Below are positions 1-58,730 of a stretch of 64,000 bases of DNA, in pieces (the stretch's first letter is position 1; each line of letters starts with the position of its first letter). The position numbers and the translations under genes are program-made. Below the pieces are notes generated by a model. That model saw nothing but the letters and a program-made list of their open reading frames with translations. It did no database searches and was not told the origin of the DNA. Source of the stretch: Pogonophryne albipinna (Eukaryota > Chordata > Actinopteri > Perciformes > Artedidraconidae); contig CM053256.1 in the NCBI GenBank assembly GCA_028583405.1, positions 2,040,424 to 2,104,423 on the forward strand, read 5' to 3'.

Positions 1-2543
1 ATGTGAGAGCTCTTTCTACATTAAGGCTTTAAAGCTATTGTACTTATGGCAGAATTCTGAAAAGGGCAAGGCAAATTATCCACAGGATTTTTCTCTCGAG
101 GAGCAGGTTTCCCCCTGTTTATTACATTTGTTAAAGTGCTTCTGTGCAATGCACATTTTATCCTCTTAACAGTCAAATGACTATATACTCCAGCAATTAC
201 TTAATGTACTCTAATGAGATTTCCCCGTGACATGGACGGATTCATTTATTTTAATGTGACGCATTCCACCGGGCGGTTTATGCATCACGTCCTCTCGCAT
301 CCAGGGAGGTTTTGACTCATAAATAGTTAGATGAGCTTGGCTTCAGGAACAGCCTCTCTGCCTACAGCAGCAGAGACGTGTGCGTCAGTTATCCCGGCAT
401 TAGGGGTCTGTTCGGGGGCATCAGAGGGTCACAGGTGCTATTTTTTTCCAAGCTCAGCACTCTGTGACCAGGTATTCTCCAGGATTAGTGAAATAATACC
501 GGATTGCAAGGCAGTGTGTGTGTGCCAGGCCATGGGAACAACAGAATCGTTAACACAAATACAGCACCAAAATAAGATAAATAACTTTGTGCTATTTGAA
601 TCGAATTAGGGGTAATTCAATTAAAGCCATTTTTATAGATGTGTTCCTGTGTCGTGTATTGTAAAGCATATGAATCCAGTTACTGCTTGGAATGTACATA
701 CATCAACATTGTTTTAAAGATTATTTCAAGAAGTATCTCAATCATCCAACTGTTGGCAACAATATCAATATTCCAGTGAAATGAACAGACAGCTCATTAA
801 CTTCCGACAAAATTAAGCAACCTCTGAAACCATTAGTCAAATAATCTATCAAGTCCATCGTCACGTAGCTAATTGGCACCAATTCTAAGAACTGGTACAT
901 TTCCATTTATCAAGCAAACCATCTTGAATGTGAGGTTTGCTGCTTTTCTCTGACTTGTGTCATTCCAATTAAGATATCTTAAGGTTATCCTAAAGTGAGA
1001 TCTGACTGAATCAGAATAAACAGGATGCAGAAATAGCTTTAAAGATATCTACCGCAGTGATTTAGTGTTTGGAAATGTGCAGGGAAAACAGGTTTCAAAA
1101 GGTTGTCTTTATAGCTCAAATGATGGCCATACATGTTAAACTTAAGTACAGACATTTGCAACTTTTGTTGACAGTGAACTTTTTCAGAAGTGACGGGAGA
1201 TGGCAGAGACATTTTGCTTTGTTATTGAAATAGATAACACGATGAGAGAGGAGGTGGAGGAGCCAGTCTCTCCATAAGCGGAAGTTCCTACAGGCATCTT
1301 TTATGATTCTGTCTAAGCTGTCTTCTTAAAGGCGGCGGCTGAGCTACACAGGGACTTTGTTGTCTTACATTGTCAGTATTTAATGTTTGTTACTTTACCA
1401 ATTACACCCAGCTGGTGGGAGGTGTACTAGCTATTTTAATGTAAGATGCCGAGGATATGAAGACAAAAACTCTGTCTTTTAGTTTTTAATGTTCAACAAA
1501 TAGACAAAATAAATGAATTAGTTCGTTTTCTCTACTGTTTTCTTCAGAAGTACAATTCAGTATATGAAAAGAGACGTCATAAGTTCCTTAAACATTGTAT
1601 CTTACGTTCCCAAATATGCAAGCAATTGTATCAATTCGTTAACCACTGTGTGTTAAATGAATGCACTTATTTCCAGTGCCATGTAACACAGGCTTTCTGT
1701 GATTTAAATATAAACTGTAAGTCTCCTCCAACGCCATGACATCATCATTTAGAAAGGTCCTTTAAGAGCTACAGAGAAAATGATACGCCCATTTTCATAA
1801 ATTGAGTGGTTATTTCCAAATAAACTGGTCTATAATATCCGTGAAGTCGCCTTTAAGTTAACTAAATTCACGAAAATACTGTATGCTGATTCTTTAAGTT
1901 GTATTGCCTTGCAGGCCCAAAATCATAATGACACATTTTAATCTGGCAAACTATTGAAAAAAAAGTATTTTTTCCATTACACTGCAGGATGTAGAGCAGC
2001 ACCGTTGGTTTGATACACACCACCAAAGTGAAAGGCCACTTTGATGTGCCCATAAACAGGTTTTGTGAGTTTTATGCAGTAGCACAGTCCATCTAAAAAA
2101 ATGGAAAAATACTTTCCTCTGAATCTTATGTAAAAGAAGAGTGCCCTAGTCCAGTTATCTGCTCCACCAATATGTTTTCTGGTAAAATAAAAGGACACCT
2201 TAATGGAAAGACACGAGCCTGAGATATTATGCTGCCCTGATGGAAGAGACAGAAACACACACACACTCTCCTGAAATCCACTAGGGCTCCAGACTTCAAA
2301 GCTGATATTGGCTTTTACAGGCTTCTCTGAAAAGACAGAGGGTTGCTCCTTGTTTGCCGAGTAAATGTAATACCTTGTGTTATGTGCGCTACCCTCTCAC
2401 TGCGAGTCCTAAGTGCAAATGTCTGTAAATATTTTCTCCATTTAGTGCCACCTGGAAATGTGACCGCGTTTCTCCTTCTGCTTGTGATAATGTCTGATGC
2501 CGACAGTCAGGGGCCTTACGAGTCTTTCTCTTTTGTCTTTCAG
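1..2543. other. Intron 1 (3' part) of grik3
   Basis: AT-rich non-coding sequence ending in a pyrimidine-rich tract and CAG at 2541-2543. The exon it serves starts in phase 1, so exon 1 and the promoter lie upstream of the window. Open frames here (for example 331-609 and 2343-2663) have no recognisable protein content. I see no mobile element that I can name. Confidence 0.7.
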
Positions 2544-50111
<47,568 letters not shown>

Positions 50112-50496
50112 CAATGTGTTCCCCCCAGGGCAAGAGCCTCCTGAGCAGCGTGTCAGGGGGGGTACCAGAGACTAGAGACAATGGCATAGACGGGATAACC
50201 AGATTCACCATTAACCACAATGACATGGGGACACTAACTAAACATGGGCATCTCAAAATGTCAGCCTCAGCCACACAGGTATGACAACATTCACGACTGT
50301 ATTCCAAACCACAAGAGGTAAAAGTAATATTTGCAAGAGGCTGGGGGAAATCGGTTTACCCAAATGATCAGTTTCAAGTCTGATGTTTACGTGCGCAACA
50401 CAGAAACACAAGAAACATATAGACTGTTCAAGGAAACAGTGAAAAGACTGACGAAATACGGACAAAAGCAAGAAGAAAGGCGGTGTTAAGAATGGC

Positions 50497-50502
50497 AATA
50501 AA
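50497..50502 (+). promoter_or_regulatory. Candidate proximal poly(A) signal AATAAA
   Basis: First canonical AATAAA after the stop codon, 386 nt downstream. A clear GT-rich downstream element is not obvious, so usage is uncertain. Confidence 0.35.
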
Positions 50503-53026
50503 TTAGATATACATGGAGGACAAAGAGCAGTTTTAGTTGGTGATCAGTTTTTCCCCACAATTAAATGATAAAAAGTTCCTACTTTCATCCTGTTTTATAC
50601 AAGCTTCCAAATGGCTTTTGATGGCAGTAAATAATGTTACCTCAAACATGTTTTCGAGGCTTCAATGGTTATCTTTGAGTCATAGGCTACAGGTCATGAG
50701 ACGAGATGTTTTGGTTTGCTGGAAGAGTATCTGCAGTATCGCTGCTGTTGGAAACCCATGGAGAGTCAAAACTGTTGGAGTTGATTAACTATATTGTAAC
50801 ACACAAGCAATTCATTATAAATGCAGAGATTGATTTCAGCAAAAGTACATTCTATGTCAAAAGGAGTTTTAACATAATGAAATTAGATCAAATATTGATT
50901 GCCAAAGATTTGAATATTCATCATAACTAGGTTCAGTACAGTTCAGACCAGTTCCTGCTCACCTTGTTTTTAATAGAGCGCTAATATTGTGTTCAATGCA
51001 AAGTCAATATGAATGGTTTAAATGGGACTAAGGGGAGCAGTTTTTCCAACCATGCAAGGCAATATTAATACAAAGCAAATGTTAATTGTGGCAGTGTATT
51101 TTACTTTAAAATCGAAATAGAACATCTCTCCTAAACACAACAAAACATAACTTAATGAAAAGATCTTAATTTCCAAAAATCTGGTAAATACTGAGAACAT
51201 AAACCAATTTTAAACATTTGTTTGTTAATCTTTGATCAAATGGTAACAGGTCTGTACTTATAAATACACAGAAAAATATATTAGGTCACAGAGACAAAAA
51301 GATTAGATACTGTGACCTCCAAACTTTTTTTATGTTGTATTAAATGTACATGTATTGGTGCCATATCCATAAAACAACATTCTAGTCCATGTGTGGCTAC
51401 AGGATTATTTAACATCCAAACTAATTCTGAAAACTTGTTTCAACAGTTTCTTAATTTGTGTGATTAATGCTTTTTGGCAGGAAACAGATTGTTTAGCATC
51501 ATGAAACTGATTAAGAGGGTTTGGTTTTAACTGTGAACACATTTTGAAGATTATCTCAGACTTGAAAGTCACAAGCTTTTTCTGTTTAATTTCCCAACCT
51601 GGACAGAATAAATCTATATGTGTAGTGCGTGAAAATGCTGAACGATAATGTGATGAATAGATAAGATATGATGATTTTGTGTGGTCATGTTGACTTTCAT
51701 GCCTTTTGAGTAAGTGTATATCTTCAGCAAATGTCATGCCGTAAGAAGATTGAGGAGTCTGTCAGCTGGGGGCCGAACCTCTGTGAGGTTTATGTTGTCG
51801 ATACGTTGAGTCAAACAAACACTTATCTATGATCCAAGGAAAGTCCAATCTGTAAAAGTTAGCATTGGTTTGGTAGAGATCCACTGTATAATTGTCTATT
51901 GATTCCCTTCTGCAGAGTAGAGTATGTAGATAAGATCAGCAGGAGAAAATGTATTTTGCTAAATTTATACTGTTATAAATGAATTCTGTTCACAGTCAAA
52001 TATGTTCTAGATGCTATTTATTTCATTAGAGAGGTCACTTTAACCTACTTCCTCACTTTACCCCAGCTCCACAGCCCCAAACCTTTTTTATTTATTTAAT
52101 GGAAATGCATTATATAATAGTATATTGGATAACTATCATCCAGTTGAAAAACTGTATGTAAATCCTCGTTTATGCTGACCGATATTTCTACAAGGTGAAC
52201 GTGAAATGGAAAGAATTTAGGGGACACTCTTAGAATAGGGAGAATTAGGGTTTATCTTGTGTAACTGGACCTTTACTGCTCTTAAAAATCCCAATTAGGA
52301 CCTTGTCTTTGGCTGCGGCTGACTCGTGGTTACAAGACATTGCTGTTACCCTCATGTGTACTGTAGCTTTCCATGGAGGTGATTCAAAGACTCAAGTTTG
52401 CTTGTATGTCACCTCTGTAATATGTGAAAATAATTGAAAAATTCATTATAATCAACATTTGTTGGAATTACAACAGGGTTTCGGATTTGGCTGATTCAGT
52501 CAGTTTGGTTACTGAATATATACATCTTTTTTATAAATTAATGTGAATAATAATGTCATTTTACACAAAAATTGTATGAAATGTGAGAGAAAAGTAATTC
52601 AAAATGTAAGCTACATATCCTGTGTTCCATTAGAAGTGTGTGATTATGAGTTTAGATTTTCCAGCAGTCACAACAGTATGCCTTTTTATGTATACCTTTC
52701 TTTTTAGTTGCACAGCTTATATTATTTGGCAGAAAACCTCTCGAACAATACGATACATAAGTTGGTACCAACCAGGGTTTTCTTTGTTGACATGCAGAAT
52801 TTCTATGAATATAGTTTTTGTAAGGTTTTGTAAAAAAAACAGGGGGGAAAAAACGATCTTGTTTTCCTAGTAACTGTATGTGTTAAGAGACCATTAGAAA
52901 GACATCCGAGTAGAACATGGGGAAATTAATCTAAATATTATAGAAAAGGTGTTGAATTATTTTCTTTTTAACACATTGTGAATAATTCAATTGTACAGTT
53001 TGCTGTATGGGTTATATGACATTTTA

Positions 53027-53032
53027 AATAAA
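53027..53032 (+). promoter_or_regulatory. Candidate distal poly(A) signal AATAAA
   Basis: AATAAA followed by A-rich sequence and then a T/G-rich stretch (GGCGTTTTGTC near 53066-53076). Plausible end for a long 3' UTR typical of neuronal receptor transcripts. Confidence 0.35.
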
Positions 53033-53924
53033 AAATACAAACTTTATCTCCCCTACTGATTGATTGGCGTTTTGTCACCATGCAAAACACATGCACATTT
53101 GGCATGGTAAAGTGAAATGTGAGTTCCTTATAGTTGGATATTTACCATTACTATGTTTGCCCTGTAATTAGAGTCTTACAATCAAGCAATCATTAGGTTT
53201 TTAGGCTAAATGTAGCATTACCATGTATTACCGGATTATAGCAACATGATACATTTAGATTAATGTGGATAAGATTTGATCAATGACAGCAGGGATCACA
53301 GCACTATCTAAATATAAGGTACAACCAATGAACATCAAAAGCACAGTGAATCATTAAAAGCAAGCAAATGTAATGGACCTTAATAACAATTTTAGAATCA
53401 TTGACTTTGAAGAAAACTAAGATTCTCAAATTCACCGCTTGTATTCAGATTAAATATCCCATTGTGCATAAAGTACACATAACAATCAATGTGCAGTAAG
53501 GTTTTGTTTAAAACATATCATGCTGATCCAATTATTGAATGCCAAACAATTTTGTATTTTCACTTTTGGGAGCAGCATTATGTGACTGAAAGTCAAATTG
53601 AAGGGGCACACAAACATGGTAAACACACGCCTTGGTTAATAAGCGTGATTAATATCGACAATATGTTTTGCCACATATTAAGGTCAAACAAAGCAAAACA
53701 GATTATACTACAAAACTCCCAATGACATGATTTAGATACTAGAGAAGAGATGAGCAAACAGCTGCCTGGGTAGGTAGCATAATACAGGTCGGGAACTTCA
53801 AAACAGACTAATGCATACGGCAGCTCTCTGTGCCCAAAAAAAAGAAATGAAGGAACCTTTGAAGGCTGAACATCTAAAAGATCTCTCAAAAGTGTCTCAG
53901 GGACAGGTACACAGAGTTATTCAG
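53033..53924. other. Intergenic DNA without recognisable features
   Basis: AT-rich. Open frames 53489-53725 and 53593-53889 (minus) have no recognisable content. Confidence 0.5.
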
Positions 53925-54206
53925 AACCATGAAACCTTTCCGAGGTAACATACACTGCCTTATAAGAAGAAACCAAAAGGAGCCTTTTTAAAAAGCAAGG
54001 ATTATTTTTGTTTTTACATTTTGAGTATACAAATATACAAGTATAGAAACAGCAAGCATGCAACAGCTGGATGTAAAGCCACTCAGGTCTATGTAGAAAG
54101 TCAAAGTAAACTTTATTGTCAATATTTCAGTGTGTGCGCACAGACGGAGAGATCGAAATACCGTTTCCCACAATCCTGAATACAAAAACAAATATATATA
54201 AAAATA
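53925..54206 (-). repeat. LINE-tail repeat, copy 2 (pair of 37372-37645)
   Basis: Matches 37372-37645 in direct orientation. Differences seen include a 6-nt TTTTTG duplication near 54006, C for A in AGC(C/A)ACTCAGG, and GCGCACAGACGG for GTGCACAGACAG. The copies lie 16.5 kb apart with exons 12-16 between them. After it comes an AT-rich TATATA stretch to about 54240. Confidence 0.75.
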
Positions 54207-54902
54207 TGTATGCAAATATGTATATACCTATATATACACAATCAAAAGATACATTTATACACATGCACACATTAAGACCTAAATGAAAGCAAAACAATCA
54301 AAAATAACAGTCGCTTCAGAAAGCTGAGTATTGCAAAACTGCAGAGAAAAAGCGGAAGGAATGAACGTGTGTGCCTTCAATTGCGTTCATGACTGAATAT
54401 GTGTCGTGACGTGAAGTAGCCATCGACTGCAATAGGCAGAGTTTAACCTTGCTGGCTACTGATGGCAGACGTGCATGTTGAGAAAGCAAGGGGAAACCCC
54501 AGGACACAGCGTTGAGGAGCAGTGGGCGCATAATGAGCGATGGGCAGGGGCCTTGTACCTAATGGGAAGATTTATTATCTCTCACTATCAATTAATCCCT
54601 TCGGACAGACCGGGGCCAGCAGGAGCGCATCAGGAGTATGTAAAAGAGAGAGAGAGGGAGGCAGAGGGAGGACAGGAGCCAGCCAAATGAAAAGAGAGAG
54701 ATGTGAAAGGACATGAGAGGTTGAGGGAGCAGGAGCCGTAGGGCGAAATGGAAAGAGATGGGGTGAGAACAGGAAAATGGCAAAGAGAATTAGAGAATGA
54801 TTTGAAAACCCACACACATTTGAGAGCTCTATCGAGAGCAGAGGGACGAGAAAAAATGGGTAATAATGACAAAGTCAAGAAGGATGAAAAGTTGTTAATA
54901 AG
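54207..54902. other. Intergenic DNA with a purine-rich (GA)n tract
   Basis: Contains a strongly purine-biased stretch with GAGAGAGAGAG at about 54645-54656, continuing to about 54800. Minus-strand frames here are low-complexity artefacts. Confidence 0.5.
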
Positions 54903-55564
54903 ATAGAGGCGAAGTCCCTCCCCTTCCGGGGGACCTCCATGGGACCTTATTTCGGAAAAATCATGCATTGAAGTCAATGGAGAGAGAAAGATTATCTTTT
55001 GATCCCGTTTGAATTGTGCCACGAATTACACATATGATGTTTGTCAATTTAAAAGATAATCAAAAAAATAAAAATGTGTCGTAAAACTGTGAAGTAACTT
55101 TTGTTTGTGTGAAGCACTCAATGAACTACATCTCCCGTCTCTCAGGACACACCAAGACGGCCGTCACGTTGGCACTTTTCACTTCTTTCTTTCAGAATGA
55201 GGCGGAAAGTATTAAAAGAGGTGAAAATCACTACAAGTCTGGGCGTGTTGAGAGCTGTACACACACACAAGGGGAGTTAGTCGGTTCCGTAAGAGCCAGC
55301 ATGCGGGACCGGGATTCTGGGATTTGTAGTCTTTCTAGTTGCGTATTTTTCATAGTCTTATATTTCAACAGTTTTAAGACAAACTGTGACTTTTTTGACA
55401 TGGAAATGATTTTTTAAGATTGACAAACATCATATGTGTAATTCATGGCACAATTCAAACGGGATCGAAAGATACGTTTTCTCTCTCCATTGACTTCAAT
55501 ACATAATTTTTCAGAAATAAGGTCCCATGGGGCGGAAGTAGATGGGCGTGACCTCGCCACTCTA
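54903..55564. mobile_element. Long-TIR palindromic element, about 660 bp
   Basis: The first roughly 150 bp (CATGGGACCTTATTTC, TTGAAGTCAATGGAGAGAGA, GATCCCGTTTGAATTGTGCC, ACACATATGATGTTTGTCAA) recur as reverse complement at 55417-55564. An inner inverted pair, ACTACATCTCCC near 55127 and GGGATTTGTAGT near 55319, lies further in. Only a weak ATAAG flank match is visible, so the superfamily is open; Mutator-like elements have such long TIRs. Non-coding. Confidence 0.75.
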
Positions 55565-56113
55565 TAAGGACAAGAATAAGGAATTTGGGAAATACATGAG
55601 ATTTAAATAAAAGGGAGAGCAAATAATGAGTGAAGAAACAGTAGATAAAGAGAACTCAAGACATCTGGGAGACACCAACTGAATGTTGATGACTGAACCA
55701 ACACTGTGAGCTACTTTTAAGATTAGCTACATGTTCAGCTTAACATAACAATCAGCTGGACTGCTGGATAAACAATGCAAATACACTTTGGAAGAGGGTC
55801 AACAAAATAGACAATTTTAAGAAATGAGCCATTTTCGAAAATATCCTACACAGTTACTAAATGGATTTTAATGAAAAAATGATTCCATTCAGAAGCAGTT
55901 GTATGTGGTGGTGCTCAATTATGTTGGAGTGGCTTTTAAGAAAATGACTTTTTGTTCATAACAGAAAGTCTACGTTTCATGTTATGTTAATGGCCTCAGA
56001 CTAATGTAGAACCATAACCCATTTATCTAGAGTGGTTTTGCATAGTGTTGCGTATGAAGTGCAGCAGAAGGATTGAATGAAAATACTTGCTGTGCTTTGA
56101 CAGCCCTCTATAT
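55565..56113. other. Intergenic DNA without recognisable features
   Basis: AT-rich sequence between two transposons; nothing seen. Confidence 0.5.
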
Positions 56114-56870
56114 CAGTGGTTCTCAACTGGTGTTGAATGGGTCACGGATGTGTGAGGAAACAAATTATTATTATTTTGAAGGCCCGATTTCCTAACACTG
56201 TGCATGCAGTATGCGTTGGAGTGGAAGTACCGGAGACCATAAACGGTTTTGAAAACTTCTGTCACATAGTGATGATCATCTTCTCAATAAAACATATTTG
56301 CTGATGTTTTTCGAGTCTTCTGGCCAATCAGAATCAAGATTGTTGCCGGAAGTCCCCACGGAGAATAACTTAGTGGTAGAACTACTCTTTATACATCCAT
56401 GGGTACAACTTCAGATAACAATGAACACATAATGAAATATGACCCCCGGTTTGATGATTGACAGGTCGCAGAACAATGGGGGCTATCTACCCTTACCCAC
56501 AAAGTAATTCACACAGACAAGTTCAGCTGTCAGAACAAAGTGAAAAACAAACAATGCGTAGTTTATATGTTAGTATTTCTAAAAATCTCCTGGGGTTGTG
56601 TTTTAAGCATGTCACGTTTTTATGTGATACAGTTCAGCTTTGATCCCATCATCTCATTAAACCTTTTTTTTAAAGCATACTTTAGTTCTGTGAAGGGATA
56701 TAAGGGATGTATGCACTGTACTTCACTTTAATTAATATTGTATGCTGAAAAGCGTATATATTACAGCACGATTTTTTGTTGAATAGATTTGAGTGGTTCA
56801 AAATGTTGGGTCGCGATGTATTGACCAAGTAAAAAGTGGGTCCCGAGGCCTGACCAGTTGAGGACCACTG
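56114..56870. mobile_element. Old non-autonomous hAT-type element, 757 bp, decayed TSD
   Basis: Ends CAGTGGTTCTCAACTGG and CCAGTTGAGGACCACTG are inverted repeats with one mismatch. Flanks CTCTATAT (56106-56113) and CTCTCTGT (56871-56878) agree at six of eight positions, as expected for a mutated hAT duplication. Subterminal GGGTC motifs (GGGTCACGG; GGGTCGCGATG; GTGGGTCCC) fit a widespread family. No transposase. Confidence 0.8.
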
Positions 56871-58568
56871 CTCTCTGTCCTCACATTTATTCTCTCGTAT
56901 TTTTCTGGACTGTGCCATGTTTGATAAGTGTACTGCTGCATGGAGAGTACAACATAAAGCTGACCTCCAGCGTCTTTGCCATTATGGAGACTTCCTCGGT
57001 CCGTCGCTCATGCACGCTCGTGGCGGTTTTCTCACTCTGACGGCACATGTCCGGACCAGCGCTCTCTTTGATGACCTTGACAGGGCCGTCAGTGGGTGAT
57101 GTTCTGCTTGACACTCCAGGGCGATGTGCTGGAGCCCCACGGCTGTTCATCATCGACCCATTTGGGGGTGAATGGATGTCGGGTCTGTGCCATGCTCATC
57201 TCAGTTGACCCACTGGGTGAGAGACCTATCTCAGCTTAAGCCGCAGCAGAGGAACGGCTTGATAGGAAAGCCAGTGCGCGCTGAACCTTATTATAGGCAA
57301 TGTCATCATCCAAGAAAACTGAATTCCCCCAAGGAAGTGTGAGATATGTAGATGTAAAGGATGCCGCTGAATAAAAATGTTTAGGAGAAATTAAGTTAGA
57401 AATCAAACAAAGGGTATTACAAACTAGGGCATGGACAGCTACTTTAAGGTAGTGTTGCATCAACATACGAACATATAGTTGACTTTTAAGCACGTTTTTA
57501 AATTCTGTAATAACTTCATTATATTGAACATTTAAGTATACTAGTGGAATCAGTCTTCCCCACATCGGATGGATCATTTTGTGGGTTGTTTTTGACAGCA
57601 GATTTGACTTTTTTGCCAAATGATAACGGAACAAAAGAGGAGCCACAGAGAGAAGTTAGAAAAGGGAACAAGCTGCAAATCTCCAAATCTTCAACGAGGT
57701 AATTCTAATTACCAATCACTATTCATGTCAAAAGAAAATCTAAATCCTAATTGGGTCCAGAGGCCAACATGAGTCTTATCAAGTGAAATAAAGTGATGCA
57801 TCTCACTTATATAGTTTCAAAATCATGTGGGCTGTGTGCCAAAGACGCTGGATAACCAGACTTTTAGGTGAAAAGCACTGTCCATCCGGGTAACATTAAA
57901 AAAGAATGAACAATTACTAAAGGTGTTAATCACAGCAAATCACAATGCTCAAATGACGTGGTACCACAGAGAGAACACTCATGCATATTCTACCTTCCTT
58001 AATGAGCTTGGCATTACATGCATCATATTTGTACAGCGAGGCACCATATGGCATAGTGTTGGAATGAGAGAACACCATTGTTTACACCAGTATCAGAGCG
58101 TTATTCTCACACCATCATGTCGAATTATCCATTTGACTTTAGGTGAAATCGCTTGATAGAGACAGTGCCTGTTAAATGCCTTAGTGCTTTGCTCTTTCTG
58201 TTCTTTCTTTGACCCTTATAATGACTTGAATAGAGGCTTTTCATGAATATAAATAAAGAACTAGATGAAAGGCAATTTTATCCAGTGTACATAATATAAT
58301 TATCTCGAACATTTAATGTAGAGCAGTGTTTGTCAAGAAGGTACTGTGCTTTTAGTTTAAGAATCGCATTTAGCGGTCACTATTAGGTTCAACTCTTAAT
58401 TTGCGTAAATGACTCATTCCTCTAGAGAGAGTCACATGTCAATGATGTGCAAGTATACTGTAAAGCTTACACTCACACTAAAAGTAAGAACGCACATGAT
58501 GCAATAAATGCATCTTTCAAATAAAAGATATGTGCCAGCATCTTGGACCTTACAAAGAATAGTGAAGT
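56871..58568. other. Intergenic DNA
   Basis: The stretch 56920-57240 is richer in G and C than its surroundings but has no recognisable protein in any frame. The rest is AT-rich. Nothing else seen. Confidence 0.5.
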
Positions 58569-58730
58569 CCGGCAGTGGCTCAGTCAGTAGGGGCTTGGAC
58601 TGGGAGCCGTAGGGTCGCCGGTTCAAGTCCCCGACCAGAACTAAATATGGAGTGTGGACTTCTACTTGGAGATGTCCCAGTTCACCTCCTGCCCTGCCGT
58701 GGTGCCCTTGAGCAAGACTCATTCAAGCAG
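58569..58730 (+). mobile_element. tRNA-derived SINE, 3'-truncated
   Basis: Starts GGCAGTGGCTCAGTCAGTAG, with an A-box-like TGGCTCAGTCAGTAGG at 58576-58591 and a B box GGTTCAAGTCC at 58620-58630, spaced as in an RNA polymerase III promoter. It continues into a conserved body with CAGTTCACCTCCTG and GTGCCCTTGAGCAAG. This matches a SINE common in spiny-rayed fishes. It is not a tRNA gene, since no acceptor stem pairs. The right end is approximate. Confidence 0.8.

Larger units (their letters stand above)
50112..53032 (+). other. Probable grik3 3' UTR (extent uncertain)
   Basis: AT-rich, repeat-free sequence directly after the stop, free of recognisable transposons until beyond 53 kb. Two candidate poly(A) signals bound a short (about 0.4 kb) and a long (about 2.9 kb) form. 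Transcript ends cannot be read from sequence alone. Confidence 0.4.

Noticed and set aside
54575..55022. Overlapping minus-strand Ser/Leu/Pro-rich ORFs
   Set aside because: Produced by a purine-rich (GA)n tract on the + strand; low complexity.
56917..57099. Possible exon of a neighbouring gene in a locally GC-richer stretch
   Set aside because: No frame gives a recognisable protein and no convincing splice sites were seen.
58569..58640. A functional tRNA gene
   Set aside because: A and B boxes are present, but the ends do not pair into an acceptor stem and the sequence continues into a SINE body.
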